Counted from the first letter of the stretch, positions 42,301 through 57,300 are shown. The stretch: 64,000 bases of DNA from Dendrolimus kikuchii (GCA_019925095.2 CM034411.1:7045501-7109500); one strand, 5' to 3'. The notes: generated by a model from the sequence alone, not told the origin. Made by a program: numbers and translations.

Positions 42301-45300
42301 GCATGACTTGCTTTGGAATTACTCTGATACTATTATTATGAAGTCTACTGAAATATTAATATCAATGTAATAATGAATGAACCATGCCGCAACAGTTCAA
42401 TGTCATAATATTTTTGAAGGACTGAAAATTTTTGCTTACTTCTAAAAATATTTTACGTATCACAAATTATCACCATATAACCAAATGCAATGGAAATTGC
42501 CACGATATTTGTATTCTTATATGCATATGTACAATTTCGATTGATCTTTTAAAGGTTTTTCATTAGCATGTTCAAAATGCCATTATACCACTGATTGTGT
42601 TGCATTATTGAGATGTTAATTTTGTTCATTAGGGTCTCGATACTTAATGCTAATATTGGCCAAGTGTATTCAATTCAAGTCCCATGAATAGTTCTGTAGA
42701 GGTAACCAATGTCCACTGTTATTGTCATTTAGCTACGAAACCTTCAAAAACCGGCCGTTTTCAATAACTTATCTGAGATTACAGATAGATCGCTATCCCC
42801 GACCATCAGTAACAGTTAATCTATCCCTTGTTTGCGTTTCACAATCAAGGATAAGTGCTATCTATCCATAGCTAACGATAGATAGCTTCTTCCCTCTCAC
42901 TTATCCAAGCCTCTTGAAACGTTCCGTTCTACGATAACCATTTAACGACGTTACGCTTAAAACTAGACTTAAATTTTGTTTTATTTATTTGTTTATTGTA
43001 TTATTTACAATGATAAATTACTTTTTTACAACGACAAATCAAAACATAAATAGGAATATTTTTTTTTCATTTGATTTATCGTGCTTTTTAATAAAATCAA
43101 TAATGAAACGAAACGTGTATGGTTTAACAACTGGCCGTTGTCATTTTGTGTTTTTGTTTTGTTTAAAAGCGTTTCACGACTTTCTTGTATCTTATTTCTT
43201 ATGTTTAATTTTGTGTAGAATAAAATGAAACCTGTAAGTATCTATAAACTACTTTGGTGATAATTTATTTTACATTCCGTTCACGTTTTGATAGAAATCT
43301 GTTTTCAGTCAACAAAATCAGCGCCGATGTCAAGAGATGAGACAATGTTGCTGATACTACTTGTGGCGGCCAATAAAATAATAAATAATAAGGCAACAAA
43401 TGCCTCTAACAATAAATTAAAGCAACAGGCTTGGCAAACCTTGACCAATGAGTTTAACTCTTCGGTCACAATATACCCGCGAACTCCAGTGCAACTTCAT
43501 TTGAAATGGGAAAACTTAAAGAAATCAGCTCGCAAACGCTGTGCAAACATGAGGAGCATCCTTCATAAGGTTTGTGATTTTAATTTATTGTTCAACCACG
43601 TTGAATTTAGTTGTTTTGAGACAGGTAGTTATTTAAAATAATTATGTTCTTTGTTACAGACTGGAGGTGGTAAGGACTACTTTCTACCGGATGAAAGGCT
43701 AGATAAAGTAGCCTCACTCTTGGGCAGTACATGAGAAGGCTTTTCTATGGAGTTTGGTGGAGATGCCACAACTGAAACAAATTTGCATATAGTGATGGGT
43801 GATGTTACAACTATTGGTGGAGAAACAAGTGGTGATGAGGAGAAATTGTCAAAAGAAATACAAATTCTTGAGACACCTTCCCCTAAACAGAATAATTGGT
43901 TTTTAAGCAAGGCTAGTGGTAGTGGTAGTTTTGGTAGGTTGTTGTTATGTTACTACTATTATCAGTATTTAAAAACAAGGCATTCATTATGAATAGCATT
44001 TAGTTGGTACTGGTTTTTACTTTAGTTGTATAGTTATTTATAGAAATTATTTGTTTAGGGAAAGGGTTAGCACAAACACTAATAGTGCAGATAGTCAATA
44101 TCATCTACTCATGACAATAGAAAATAAATTATTTTAATATGCCGGGTAGTCAATGAATGCTAATGAATTAACCCCAACTGTTATAATTTAAGTTTTAAGC
44201 GCGGCATTTTACGTGATTCTTATTTTCACTTCGATATTTCTGCCACCAAATAAAAAAATAATCAAATAAAATAAAAAAATTAAGAAAATACTAATTGTAT
44301 TTTGTTAAGATTTTCTATTTAGTTTTTAAGAATTTATAAAGACATTTCAAAACGACTTATTGACTCTTCAGGAGATCAGGAGGCTGGTTCCTACCTCCGA
44401 CAACAGATCTGTATGGTGATCCAGTGAGGTAGCGTAGCCAGCTTTCTAAGAATCTTACCCCTTGACTTCAATGTTCGAGGCTCAGTTTTTACTTAGTGTT
44501 ACTTAGGGGTACAGTATTCTACTCACACTTTTAAGGGGTGAGATGGGCCCTAAACTTCGTGACGTCACATTTCAAAATCGAATATTATTAATCTAATTAT
44601 GGAACTGCTGTTTTAATTTAATAATTTCTTGATCTAAAATTGCAAAATATCTGATGTCGCACAAGGGAGAGAGGAGTCTCAAGAATGTGACCAGCTGTGA
44701 CGATGACGGGGTACGGTCAATAAGTCATGAAATCCGTGTGACATAATTTGTGGATGACTCCTTATAGTCTTAAGGGGTTATAGGTAGAATACGTTTTTAT
44801 CCGTGCAGGAACGGAGAAAGAATACAATTTCCTGTGGCCGGGCGGCCTGTCGTAAGAGGCGACAAAACAACCCAGAGCCAGGTGGTAGGGTATTTGCTCG
44901 ACTGGATGGCTACCACCCCTGGTCTAGAGTAGGCCCCCATAACAACCTTGATTTTTGTTCCGGCATTAGTGACCAGGTTCCAGTCTCTCTTAAGAGAGCA
45001 GCAGCGCATTTGTAGCATCTTTGGTGTTGCAAATGTCCATAGGCGATGGTAACCGCTTTCCAACAAGTGGATCGGCTGCCTATCTGCTGAACTCATGCAA
45101 TAAAAAAATACAATATAAGTTAAGTTTCCTTCATAGTTATAATCTATACTAATATTATAAATAGGGAAGATTTGTATTTTTTTATGTTTGTAACGGATAA
45201 ATTTAAAAACTACTGGACCGATTTTAAAAATTACATTATTCCAGATTAATATAGGCTATATTTATTACCAGAAAAAATTAGGGATCCCTACTAAAACTTC

Positions 45301-48300
45301 AAAAATGTAATGTAAAAAAATTCGTGTTTGAGTCGGTCCGGATGGTTCAGATTCACAATTAGACCCGGTAGGTGGCGATGGAATCGGGTTCTAGATTTTT
45401 ATTTTTTTAAGGGCAGGACAACGTCTGCCGGAGCTGCCAGTGCATATTATATATCAGTTGTATCTAATTATCATATTAATAATAAATGGTAAATAATAAA
45501 GAGTTTTCATAAAAAAAATATTTTTTCTTACAGAGTCCGACGTCTGTCTATCAAGTTCTTGTATCTACACTGCCAGTGAGGTGATCAGGGCTCTTGATGA
45601 GACCCAAGACCCGTGCAACGATTTCTACGAGTTCGCTTGTGGCGGCTGGATCCGGAACAATCCGATACCTGAGGGCAAGTCCTCCTGGGGGATCTTCAGC
45701 AAGATTGAATTGCAGAATCAGCTTATTATTAGATATGCTATTGGTATGTATTTTAAAATCAATACCTGGAATGTCGTGAACTTTTTAGCTATACCCATGT
45801 TGCGTGCCCACCGTTGGGCAATGGTAAAATTCCGAATTATGCCGCCGGTTACGTTTCCTGTGAAATATAATGAAGAATTCAATCGAGCCTTTTTGTTTTA
45901 TAAATAATATTATTTTTTGTTTACCTCATTTTACGATAAAAAAGTCCGGCATTCCAAGGGTTTTTTCTTATATAACTTATCCGTAATGGGTTTTTTGTTA
46001 TATAACTTATCCGTGACTTAGTGATAAAGAAAGTTACGTTCGTCTTTATGATATTAGTGTGTATTGATTTTCACACAATAACTTTTTTTGTTAAATCCAA
46101 AACTGAATTAACTTTAAAATTCCCTGAAACAAAAACAACACAAATAGTAGATATACATGTAAGTCGTGCGCAGAAGGTTTTACGATGGTCGCCTCTCCCG
46201 CTTCCTACAACTGGCTTGTCTAAGTATACTAAAAACTAGACCGCTGGTCGCGGTTGTGGGAGACGAGAGGAATTGTCGTCGACAAACCTTCTGCGTAAGA
46301 CTTATAAGTCCAAATCACTGGAACGTACCCAAAACGCATGGCGGTAGTACAGGCCAGCGTTTTGGTCAGTTTTTTGTAGTTATTTATTTACTAACTGTAT
46401 CTATCGCATCATTAACTCCGAACTTGGCTTTATATTTATGTCTTTTGGACCTGGCAACATATAATGAAATATGCATGAACATTTAAATTTAAAATTCTTA
46501 CGGTTCGGTCACTAACTTGCTGATAGAAGCTACAAAGAAATGCGATGCGACAAAAGTATTACCGCTCGTGTAGACGGCGTCGCCGTTGCTCTGTTTTTCT
46601 ATGAATTTCTGTGTAAATATGTAAACGCTGTCCGCCCTCTTATACGTCCGACTCATCGCTTGACGGCTGAAGTGCTAAAGTAGCGGCGGTGCACCGGGAG
46701 CGCTGTCAGATAATTGTATCGCCATCGAACTTCATCGCGTCGCTCGTTGCATCGGTCATCGCTAAGTCCAAGTTCGTGGCTGGGCCGTTACTTGTCGAGC
46801 TATGTGAGACAAACTTCAGACAGACAGACAAAGTTTTTAAGAACAGAGATTTATTTACGAATAACATGGTATAAGTAGAAATTTTTAAATTAGTCATCTA
46901 TATCTAATATTATAAGGAGGTAAAGTTTGTGAGTTTATGACGTTGTAGGGGGTAATCTCTGGATCTACTAAACCGATTTAAAAAATTAGTTTACTGTTGG
47001 AAAGCTACGTTAACAGGGAGTGTCATAGGCTATATACCATGACGCTATATACCACGGGAGCGGGACAGAGCGCAGGTGAAACCGCGCCGGGCCGCTAGTT
47101 TATAATAAATACAGATAGACGTTTCAAGTTTATTGATATAAAAGATTTTCCGTTACTAAAAATATAAAATAAATCGATATATGCAATTAACTAAACTTTT
47201 TAGGATACAGGTTTTGTTATCACATATGACAAATGTTTCAACATCTTAAATATGACGTCAACAATCAATTCACCAAAAACAAATGCAGGAAAAACATCGC
47301 AAAAAATTATCATAGAGTCAAATTCTATAATAATATGTGCAAATAATGGAGTCTCAATTACTTTGGTCTCAGTACGTAGTGAACGAAAATTATATGGTTT
47401 ATTCAAACATTTTGTTAGCACAAATGTACTTGCCCACACTGGCTTAGAGATATGGACTGTCATTGCCAAAAATCTTTGGTAGATGTATGACAAAATTAAT
47501 AATTGAAATAAACGCTATTTCATTAATATTTAATTCAGCCTATGTTTCAGGCAATGCAAAATAAACTAAAAAAATAATTGATAAATATTTTTTTTTTAAC
47601 CTATCCCATAATAAGTCTGTAGGGTGTCGGGTAGGTATGTTGATTATAAAAGAAAAAAAATACGACAGCTAATTCGAACGCACAGATTTCGAAAATGCAA
47701 GTTTTAGATCTTTTATCTGTCTGATAGAGCATCATGTGAAAACTATTGAACGGATTTAAACGAAACTCGCTGATCGACAGCAAATTGTTAGACTTAAAAT
47801 CTGCGCTACTTTTTACCCTGGGAATGCCGCGGGAATATTCTGGGAATTATTTAAAATGGCCACATTAAAAAAATCGATATCCAAAGTGATTTTTTCACTG
47901 ATCGATAGCAAATTTTATGTAATACAATGTGTGAAATTTTTTATATTCTTTTTTTTTATTGCAGTAGATCAGCAGACAGGCAGACGGCCCACTTGATGGA
48001 CAGCGGTTACCATCGCCTATGGACATTTGCAACACCAAAGTTGCTACAAATGCGCTGCTGCTCTCTTAAGGGAGACTGGAACCTGATCACTAATGCCGGA
48101 ACACAACTCAAGGTTGTTATGGCGACATACTTTAGACCAAGGGTGGTAGCCATCCAGTCGGGCAAATGCCCTACCACCTAGCCTACCTACTACCTACCCA
48201 TATACCGGGAAATGCGCGGGATTTTTTCTGGAAGCAGTTTGTAGCTATTCGGGTGCGTAAAAATTAGCTTATTCTGATAGATTTCATTAAAACGATAGCT

Positions 48301-51300
48301 TACATTCTTTTTTAAATGCAGCGGTATTTTGTGTCCCGGGAATCCCCTGCGAATTTCAAGCTTAAACAAAGTCGCGGCCATATCCTAGTAAAAATATAAA
48401 AAGACACAAAAAGTAAGTCGTTTTTATTAAGAAACGATGAAAACAAATACACTATACGTAGGAATGTATGGAAAATTGCTTGTCTCAAGATATCATAATA
48501 CTTTTAACTCAGTTGTTGTCGTCAATATTTTCAAAGAACTTGTTACGTTACAATTTCAAAGGCATCGTTTTACTGTAGAATATATTTTTGAAGGTTTTAC
48601 ACCATGAGTTCGTTACTTATACCTTTTTTACTATGCCGTAGAATAGTATAATCGGTAAGGCAAGTAAGAAAAAAATTATTTTCAAATCACGGTCAAGAAA
48701 TGGAGAATAGCTTATATAGTCTTTTCATTTGACATTTTGTTTTATTATTTTGTTAACTTTTAAATTTCAATTTGATCTTGCGGGCCCACTTTCCAATTTG
48801 ACCCTATCCTCCATTGGACCCTACATAATCTACACGACACTTCTAAATATGTGCCAAATTCCATTTCTCTACCCTTGATAGTTATTAACGTAATAGTAGC
48901 TTTAACAAAAATCAGAGTAAAGTTATAAGGGTATTACAAACCAATATTTATGTATATGAAAAAAGTTAAGACATAGCTTATTTGTCACAGAAGTTACAAT
49001 GCTCTTGAAATAATTTTATAACAGTAATCAATCAAGCACTTCTCTTGCTAACTGTACTCCAATTTTCAATTTTTCAATCTTCAATACATCAAATCAAATT
49101 AGTATACCAATGTGAATGAAATGTGATCTTTATATCGTGTTCTTACAGTTGCGTTGTGTTTGTAGAAGGCGTTAGTTTTTCGCCTATTGGTTATGTAAAC
49201 GAGTGTACATACTTGTTAGTTATAATGAGATCGCTAAATTTCTGTTTTTGTTTTATATTTATAGTACATAGTAGGGGTTTGAACTTATTTTGGCAACAAC
49301 AGAACCTTCATGAAATCTTTATATTCGCTTCTCAGTCGTTATGTCCGTCCAGCTGACAATCATATGTCAGCAATTTTTCTCAGTTGTTATGTCCGTCTAG
49401 CTGATAATCATATGTCAGCAATTTTTCTCAGTCGTTATGTCCGTCCAGCTGACAATCATATATCAGCAATTTTTCTCAGTCGTTATGTCCGTCCAGCTGA
49501 CAATCATATTATTATGTCAGCAATTGTTTTCAGTCGTTATGTCCGTCCAGCTGTCATCGTATGTCAGTAATTTTTCTTAGCCGTTACGTCCGTCCGGATG
49601 TCTTGTATGTCAATATACTTTCTCAGTCGTTATGTCCAACCGGCTGTATTTTTATGTTACTATTTTTTTTAGATACTACTGGGTGTATATGGATGATATA
49701 ATATATTATGCCTTTTACCCGTAGGACGTCATCAGTGCAATGTGCAATAGAACACTATCATTAGATCTTCGTGTCATTGAACCACTTTGCACTTGCGCCC
49801 CAGCGGTTGTATGTCAACTATCTCTGTATAGATTCACCTTCGTACACATTAGGGAACGTAGGTACGTTCCCTACTGCGTGACCCGTTTAGGGGAGATGGT
49901 CTTCAAAATACCACGCTTGGTCATAGGGGCGGGGGAGGTGACTTAGATTTTCGTCAGGTAGTCAATATCCGTATATCAATTTATTCGTGCAGGAACGGAG
50001 AAATAATACAATTACCTGCGGCCGGGCGGCCTGTCGTAAGAAGCGACAAAATAACCCACAGCCAGGTGGTAGGGCATTTGCCCGACTGGACGTACTTTAG
50101 ACCACCCCTGGTCTAAAGTACGTCGCCATAACAACCTTGAGTTGTGTTCCGGCATTAGTGACCAGGTTCCGATCTCCCTTAAGAGAGCAGCAGCGCATTT
50201 GTAGCACTTTGGTGGTGCAAATGTCCATAGGTGATGGTAACCGTTTTCCATGAAGTGGGCCGTCTGCCTGTCTGCTGAACTCATGCAATAAAAAAAAACC
50301 TTATATCGTACGAAGCATTTTGAACTACCCGCACACATACTTCAGATGAAATTTGATAGAACAGACAGTCTATATGAGCGCAATGCAATGGTGTAATAAA
50401 TTCGCGAGACAACTAACAATTAGAGGTGGTCGCCATATATGTATGTATCTATAAGTTTAAAACATAAGGATCCTGCTTTTCTAAAATAGTACTCTAAAAA
50501 AAATAGCATTACTATTCAATTCTTCCTCTAATATGTTTGGGACAGTAAATGTAAGGTTTATTTTTTCTAATTTACAGAAAAAGTAAACCTAACGGACCCG
50601 TCTGATGCTGAATCAAAAGCCAAGATCTATTACGACGCTTGCATTGACACCAATGAAACAATCGAGAAGATGGGTGAGAAACCACTCCTGGCTGTCATCA
50701 AGAAACTGGGAGGCTGGCATATTCTTCCCACCACCATGATCAAAAACCACAAGTGGGATCTGCAGAGGCTAGTACAAGATGTACAAAACACGTAAGTTTT
50801 ATTTTCAACTTATATTGGCACTAATTCAATGCACGACAGTGATATTTTTTGTGTCGCTTGAAGCAGGCTGTAGGGGTTGAAATAAGTCGAGTTGTGCGAC
50901 TATGATAGCTACCCCGTTGGATGGGATGACGCACCACTGGCGAGAGCCCATGGCTCAATATCCCGAGAGGCGACTACAAAATGAGACCACGAGTTTTTGT
51001 ACTCTTCTGGTATATTGCTTTCTTCCTTTGTTCTTAATTTAACTTATACTATATATACTGAAAAGTTATCGTCTACGTGATGTCCACACCAATATTGTAA
51101 TCATTATTAAATATTATTTTTACAAGTTTATGAGATTGGACATTTTTGATGCGTTACCGTTATAGTAACTTTAATACCGAGGGTAGACAAGGGATACTTT
51201 TCATCCCGTATAATGTAATAGATTTATGTAAAGGTTATTTTTGTCATTTCTGTCATTTCGGCCATTTTAGTTATTTCTGTTGATTCTGACATTTTTGTCA

Positions 51301-54300
51301 TATATGTAGTTTGCAGATAGATAGACATGGGATAGATAAATTAAGCTAGAACGTGTTGAAATAGGGGATGAAAGTTTCTATGGGAGGCTTATCATTTCTC
51401 ACGTTCATATATATAAAAAATTATCATAAAAAATGCGATAATAACACGATCTGTCTGTTAAGCTTTCACGGAAATCTATTGAGAGTACTGTATCGGTTTT
51501 GCTGTAATTTAGTTTAAATGTAGCTTTAATACCGAAAATGGACATAAATACTTTTCATGCCGGGAGATGGGCTAGTTTGCGATATAAAATGAAGTGAATT
51601 TTCCGGGGCAAATACATAAAAATGTAATACAATGTAACCTGTATTAAGGCCTGCTCTTTAAACAAGAGGCACGCACAGGCACTAGAGTTTGAACCCTAAA
51701 AAGGGGACACTCCGTACATCTGTCACTATTGCTATAAACTGAACTCAATTTCTGTATTACAAAATTTCAGGTACAATCTCGGCGGTTTATTCAATTGGGC
51801 TGTGACTGAAGACGATAGAAATTCTTCTAGACACGTCATTGTTGTAAGTTACTCTCGTTTAAAAAATTATCTTATGTATAGGGTAAATATAATGTAAATG
51901 TAATTCAGGTCTAAATATCGTGAATAGCAAGCCATATTCTAATCTATACTAATATTAACAATATTATAAAGAGGTAAATATAATATAGTTTGGATGTTTG
52001 AGGTAATCTCCAGTGCTACTGATCCGATTTTAAAAATTCTTGCACCAGTAGAAAGCTACATTATTCCGGAATAACATAGGCTACATTTGATTGTGATTAA
52101 GAAATAATAAAAGTAAAAACGTTTTACGACCAGCGAAGTTGGCACGGGAACGCCTGTCAAATATGTTACAGCAATAACGTTCCACGTAATAATTGCGGAC
52201 ATCCTCGTACGAGGCACTGCGAGTGCTTTCTGCGTTTATGAATTACTTAAATGTTATTACAAAGCTTATTTAAACCTTGATATGCGTGCGTGTGTGCAGG
52301 TGTATTTTTTAATGACGCCCAGCGAAAAGGGCACGGATCAGCTATTTATTCATAAATATAATTTTCAGCTTGACCAAGGAGGTCTAAACCTTCCAACCAG
52401 AGACAACTACTTAAACAAAACAGCACATAAGAAAGTACTGGACGCATATCTAGACTACATGACGCGTATATGTGTTTTACTCGGTGCGAATAAAACTGAG
52501 GCAAGAGCCCAAATGAATAAAGTCATACAATTTGAAACTGACTTGGCAAATATAACAACCCCGTCTGAGGATAGAAGGGATGAGGAAGGATTATATAACC
52601 CATATACCATAGCACAGTGGCAGAAAGAAGCACCTCTTCTAAATTGGACGAGATTCTTTAATGATGCCTTTAAACTTGTTAATCGGACGGTAAGTTGCTA
52701 TGCTATTTACTTTCCTGGTATTTGTATTTTCTGCTTTGTGTAATCAAACACTCATATTCTGCCTGCCTCTTCTACGCCTGCGTCGTAATACTTTAACTAA
52801 TTCACTAATAAAGACATAATATGTAGATGTAGTCAAGGTATCAATGCGTTATTTTGTTAATGATGTTAAGCCTTAATATACCTAAAACTCAGGTGATAGG
52901 GATGCACTACACTAATGTAGGTAATTATTAACGCGTTATTTTAACGTTATATGCATTTGGACATATTTACTATCGCTAACATTAGGGCAAGTGGAGCAGG
53001 GAGGTCATATACATGCGAGTGAAAGAGAAAGTGTTTTAAAATCATCAACCTAACAACTAAACTTTTGAACAAAATTGTATTTTTTTTTATTTCTATTAAA
53101 TTTTTTGTTAAAATATCCTTTACTGTATATACAAAATTAAAACTAAATAATAAAACTAAAAGTTAATTTTAAAAATAAATAAACTAAACTATACTATTTA
53201 CATGAATATTAAATTAAAATAACAATTAATATCAAACTAAAACTAACTTAAAACATATAATTAAATACTAAAAATAAATTAACTTATAAATTAAACTATA
53301 CAATAAATTAAACTATACAATAAATTAAACTATACAATAAATTAAACTAAAAATAAACTATATATACAAACTAAAATTAAAGTATAAAATCTAATAATTG
53401 TTATTTTAATTTAATATTCATGTAAATAGTAATAAACACTTATACCTTAACTATTAAAAATAAAAAACTATACTATAAATAAAGCTATATTAACAAAATA
53501 ACATAAATATATAAGTAAAAAATTTACTCCAAATCGCTGTCGGCGGGGAGCGTGCCCAAAATGCTGGCCGCATTTCCGCGTTGGATGGCAACGCTAATTC
53601 GTCGCTAAACTATTTTCGTTGCACTTCCATTTTGTATGAAAGCGAAGGGGTTTGGTAAAAATGTGAGACACTTATTTATTATTTGAGATATAAAGTGATT
53701 TTTGAATTATAATAAAAAAATAACCACGCGGGAACTTCGCATTTCTTCGCTCCCACTTTCTAACCTATACTTAAACAGTTTGAATCTGTTTAAATTTAAA
53801 AAAAAGGTGTCCAAAGTATACCCCACCTTAATATCGAGCTTATAACTAAACAATTATAAGCACGTTTTCAGGTGTATCTGATGAAAATGACTTCTTTAAT
53901 TCAATATCAACAGCAACTCACAAATGATCACAGAATTAACTCATGTAATACTCTAGAATTGCATCCATTCTAGATTATTACCCCTACCCCTTAAAATGTT
54001 ATAACTATTCAAAATCAACAGCAATATATAATTGATTACACATTACATAGTGTATTATGTATTGGGACAATTACCACAAAAAAACACCTATGTAGAAATG
54101 TATCTACATTTCTAGCAATAAATTATTATTCTATTCTATTTAATTTACATAGCAGCTCGCTCCAACCTCTTGTACTATATTTTGTATAAAGTTTTTATCT
54201 TGCCAAGTTTGTAAGGAATTTATGGAGACATATGGCAACATAACATTTTAGTGCGTCATGTCAATATTATAACTATTACAATATTTTTCTTTCCTTTTAT

Positions 54301-57300
54301 TGTGTCTTGGTCTTGTTGAGTATGCACTGTTTGCTACAACTCCATTAATTCTTCAAAAAGTAATTCTGTAACATACTTATGTACAAAACTTATAAAAAAA
54401 AGAGAATTTGAGATATAAATAGAATATGAAATATAAATAAAAACAATATTTAGCTAGACGTGTTGCTGGGTAGTTTCTTGCCGCTTCTTCTCCATGTTAC
54501 GAAGCGGTATACGTAGAATAGGAAGTAAAATTAAATTTTAACTTATATGTATGACCTTCCAAAAAGTGTTCTCTAGTGGAACTTATTTTGAATAAAAACT
54601 TTGTTTTTTTTTTAATTTATTCTATTCTACATTCAGATAATACTTTTTTATTTATTTATTCACTTTTGAACTGATGTACTCATAAAAAATAAATATTCAA
54701 CATTTTAGTGCCAGCGAGCTAATCTGATCAAAATATCTACATTACTATACAATAAAAACAATAATACAAAAATTATACCTAAGCTTTAAATCTCAAAGAA
54801 AACTAAGTGTCAGTTTGCATCAGGTATTGTAAAATCACTAAATATTATTAATTTGCTTTGTTTTTTTATAGATTCTGGATACTGAAAGGATAGTTGTGTA
54901 CGCTCCGGAATATTTCAAAAACCTAACAAAGCTATTAGGGAGGTACAAGAAGTCTGAAGAAGACCAAAAGTGAGTTAATACTTAATAAAGATAAAATATA
55001 TTCGTTTAGACGTAGATCTACTTCATCATACGCCAGTCGTTCTTCTATTGTACTATTTTTGTTCAAAGTTTCTTTGTAACCGATATGATATCGTCTTCCC
55101 TTTTAGGGTCTCCCGTTATTCTTTAGCTTTTTTCTGAGACTATAAACTTTTAATTCAAACTATTACCAATTAATCCTCACATATCTAGTTTTATTATTAC
55201 CAAAACCAAAATGTGACATAGTACATCATAAATAAGTCTTTCGAACAGTTTTGAGATAGATAATTTTGAATGTTTAATTTGGATTCTTTCTTATGTATCG
55301 GAACTATACGTGCTTCTTTTCATATACCAGGAAATATCCCCCTTCTTTTATACCGATCTATTAAATAAAATGTTAAGTGGATTGGATAATATTTTAGCGC
55401 AATTGACTAAAAATATAGGTGGTATTTTGTCACTTCCAGGTCCTTTATTGACATTTAGCTTTCGTATTGATTTTAGTATAATGTCACTATCAAAACTAAT
55501 CGTATGAATACAATCTTAATTCGTACTGGGAAGAGCAATAAACATTAAATTTGGATATTTATCAAGTGACCGAATAAAGACACCATTGAAAAAATTGTTG
55601 AAACCTTTATATATATCAAAACATGTATCGTATTTTATATCACCATTACATAGAGTTTTAAGATATCCGCTGTTGTTTATTAGTTATTTATTAATAAAAT
55701 CTTTTATTGATTATAAAATATATTTTATTCTTAGTTACAATTCTTGAATATGTACATTAGGATTTTGTGTATGTACATTATTAGTACCATTATTTAATCT
55801 AATTACCGAAATATGGCTAGCGCTGTGGGTGAGAGTAAGAGAGGAGTAACCTGCCTACCGCTGCCGTGTGCGTGAGAGAAAGGGAAGCCAGAAAGACTGG
55901 CGCCGTAACGCGTTACGTAACGAAACGGTTTACCCTCCCATAAGAAGTTATCACTTCAACAAAACGTTTCATTTAAATATAAATACAATTGCGGCATAAA
56001 CTTTTCCAAATTTCTAATAATGATTAGAATTGTATATTTTTCAGGACACTAACAAGTTACATGATGTGGCAAGTGTCGAGATCTCTTTCTACATATTTAT
56101 CGAAGTCCTTCAGAGACGCCACCAAAATCCTTCGAAAAGCATTGTTCGGGTCAGAAGGCACTGAGGAGTCTTGGAGATATTGTGTTACGGACACCAACAA
56201 TGCTATAGGTTTGTACGTCTTTCATTTATGCTGTTGACCATAGAGCGCCAAATTATTGTTTTATTGCCTAAAGCAAGCAAACAGGTAGACGGGCCACCTG
56301 GTGGAAAGCGACTACTATTGTCTGATTAATTTGAAATTTTGCATACGTAATGGTGAATTTCCTAAGTGTCGTAATTGTACGCACCACGTTTTCTAAAAAT
56401 TCTTGCTATATCATTCAATTTTGATTACAATATTACTGATCATGTTCATTATTACCAACGAGGCACTTGTAACTGAAAAATTCTTTAAGAAAATATAAGA
56501 TGCGCGGGAACAGAGATTCACCCTAATAAAAACTTTCATCTTATACTAATATATAAAGCTGAAGAGATTGTTTGTTTGCTTGAACGCGCTAATCTCAAGA
56601 ACTACTGGTCTGAATTAAAAAATTCTTTAATTGTTAGATAGCCCATTTATCGAGGAAGGCTATAATAGGCTATATATCATCCCGCTAAGACCAATAGGAA
56701 CGGCACACCAATGTAGAATGTTTCAAAATCGGGGTTTTTTTAAACATAGTTTTATTTTTTAACTATTCCACGCGGACGAAGTCCCGAGCAGAAGCCAGTT
56801 TCTCATATTCTGAAAGTAGTTGTAGTAAAGTAGGAGTTGCCTGGACACAGGGATGAAAACAGTACTACTTTTCGTCCCTGGAAAATTATTATACTGGAAA
56901 CGTATTGCGACTCGCATATCCCAACTTTTTTACAGCCACTGTTACATTGGGTCATAAATGATAATATCGAACACAAATTTGTAAGGTCATTTCATACTTA
57001 GAAATTTCTTTACGGAATGGAGCCCGGAGTCTCTGCGTTGAAGTGAGGTAGGCCAGCAAAGGCTTAGCCCGCTCAAATACAGAGGCCGTCAAATATATTG
57101 TTACGTGTACGCACTTACTTTTATTGTCTTACACAGTCGTACTTCTTCTCTGCAGGGTTGCTCCTTCACGTACAACTAACGACACTCTGCCCCAACAATG
57201 AGATGTCTCACTCACAATACCATCGCCGATATTGCGTAGACCACCTCCTGTTACTGCAGTACTCACCTCCGAATTTACCGCGTAGCTCACTTCTGGATCT

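Noticed and set aside
42989..43228. 79-codon frame just before the zeste-like gene
   Set aside because: Phe/Ile/Leu-rich translation of T-rich DNA, in a different frame from the MKP start exon.
47200..47493. Opposed open frames of 76 and 97 codons
   Set aside because: No recognisable domain, no splice sites joining a longer frame. A decayed transposase is possible but not supportable.
49310..49570. 86-codon open frame with a 16-residue repeat
   Set aside because: It is the translation of the 48-bp minisatellite; it lies in an intron and has no start context or splice support.
49333..49670. CRISPR-like array
   Set aside because: The whole 48-bp unit repeats without unique spacers, and the genome is eukaryotic.
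55310..55507. 65-codon frame in intron 7
   Set aside because: Vaguely like a reverse-transcriptase scrap, but too short and without a motif to call.
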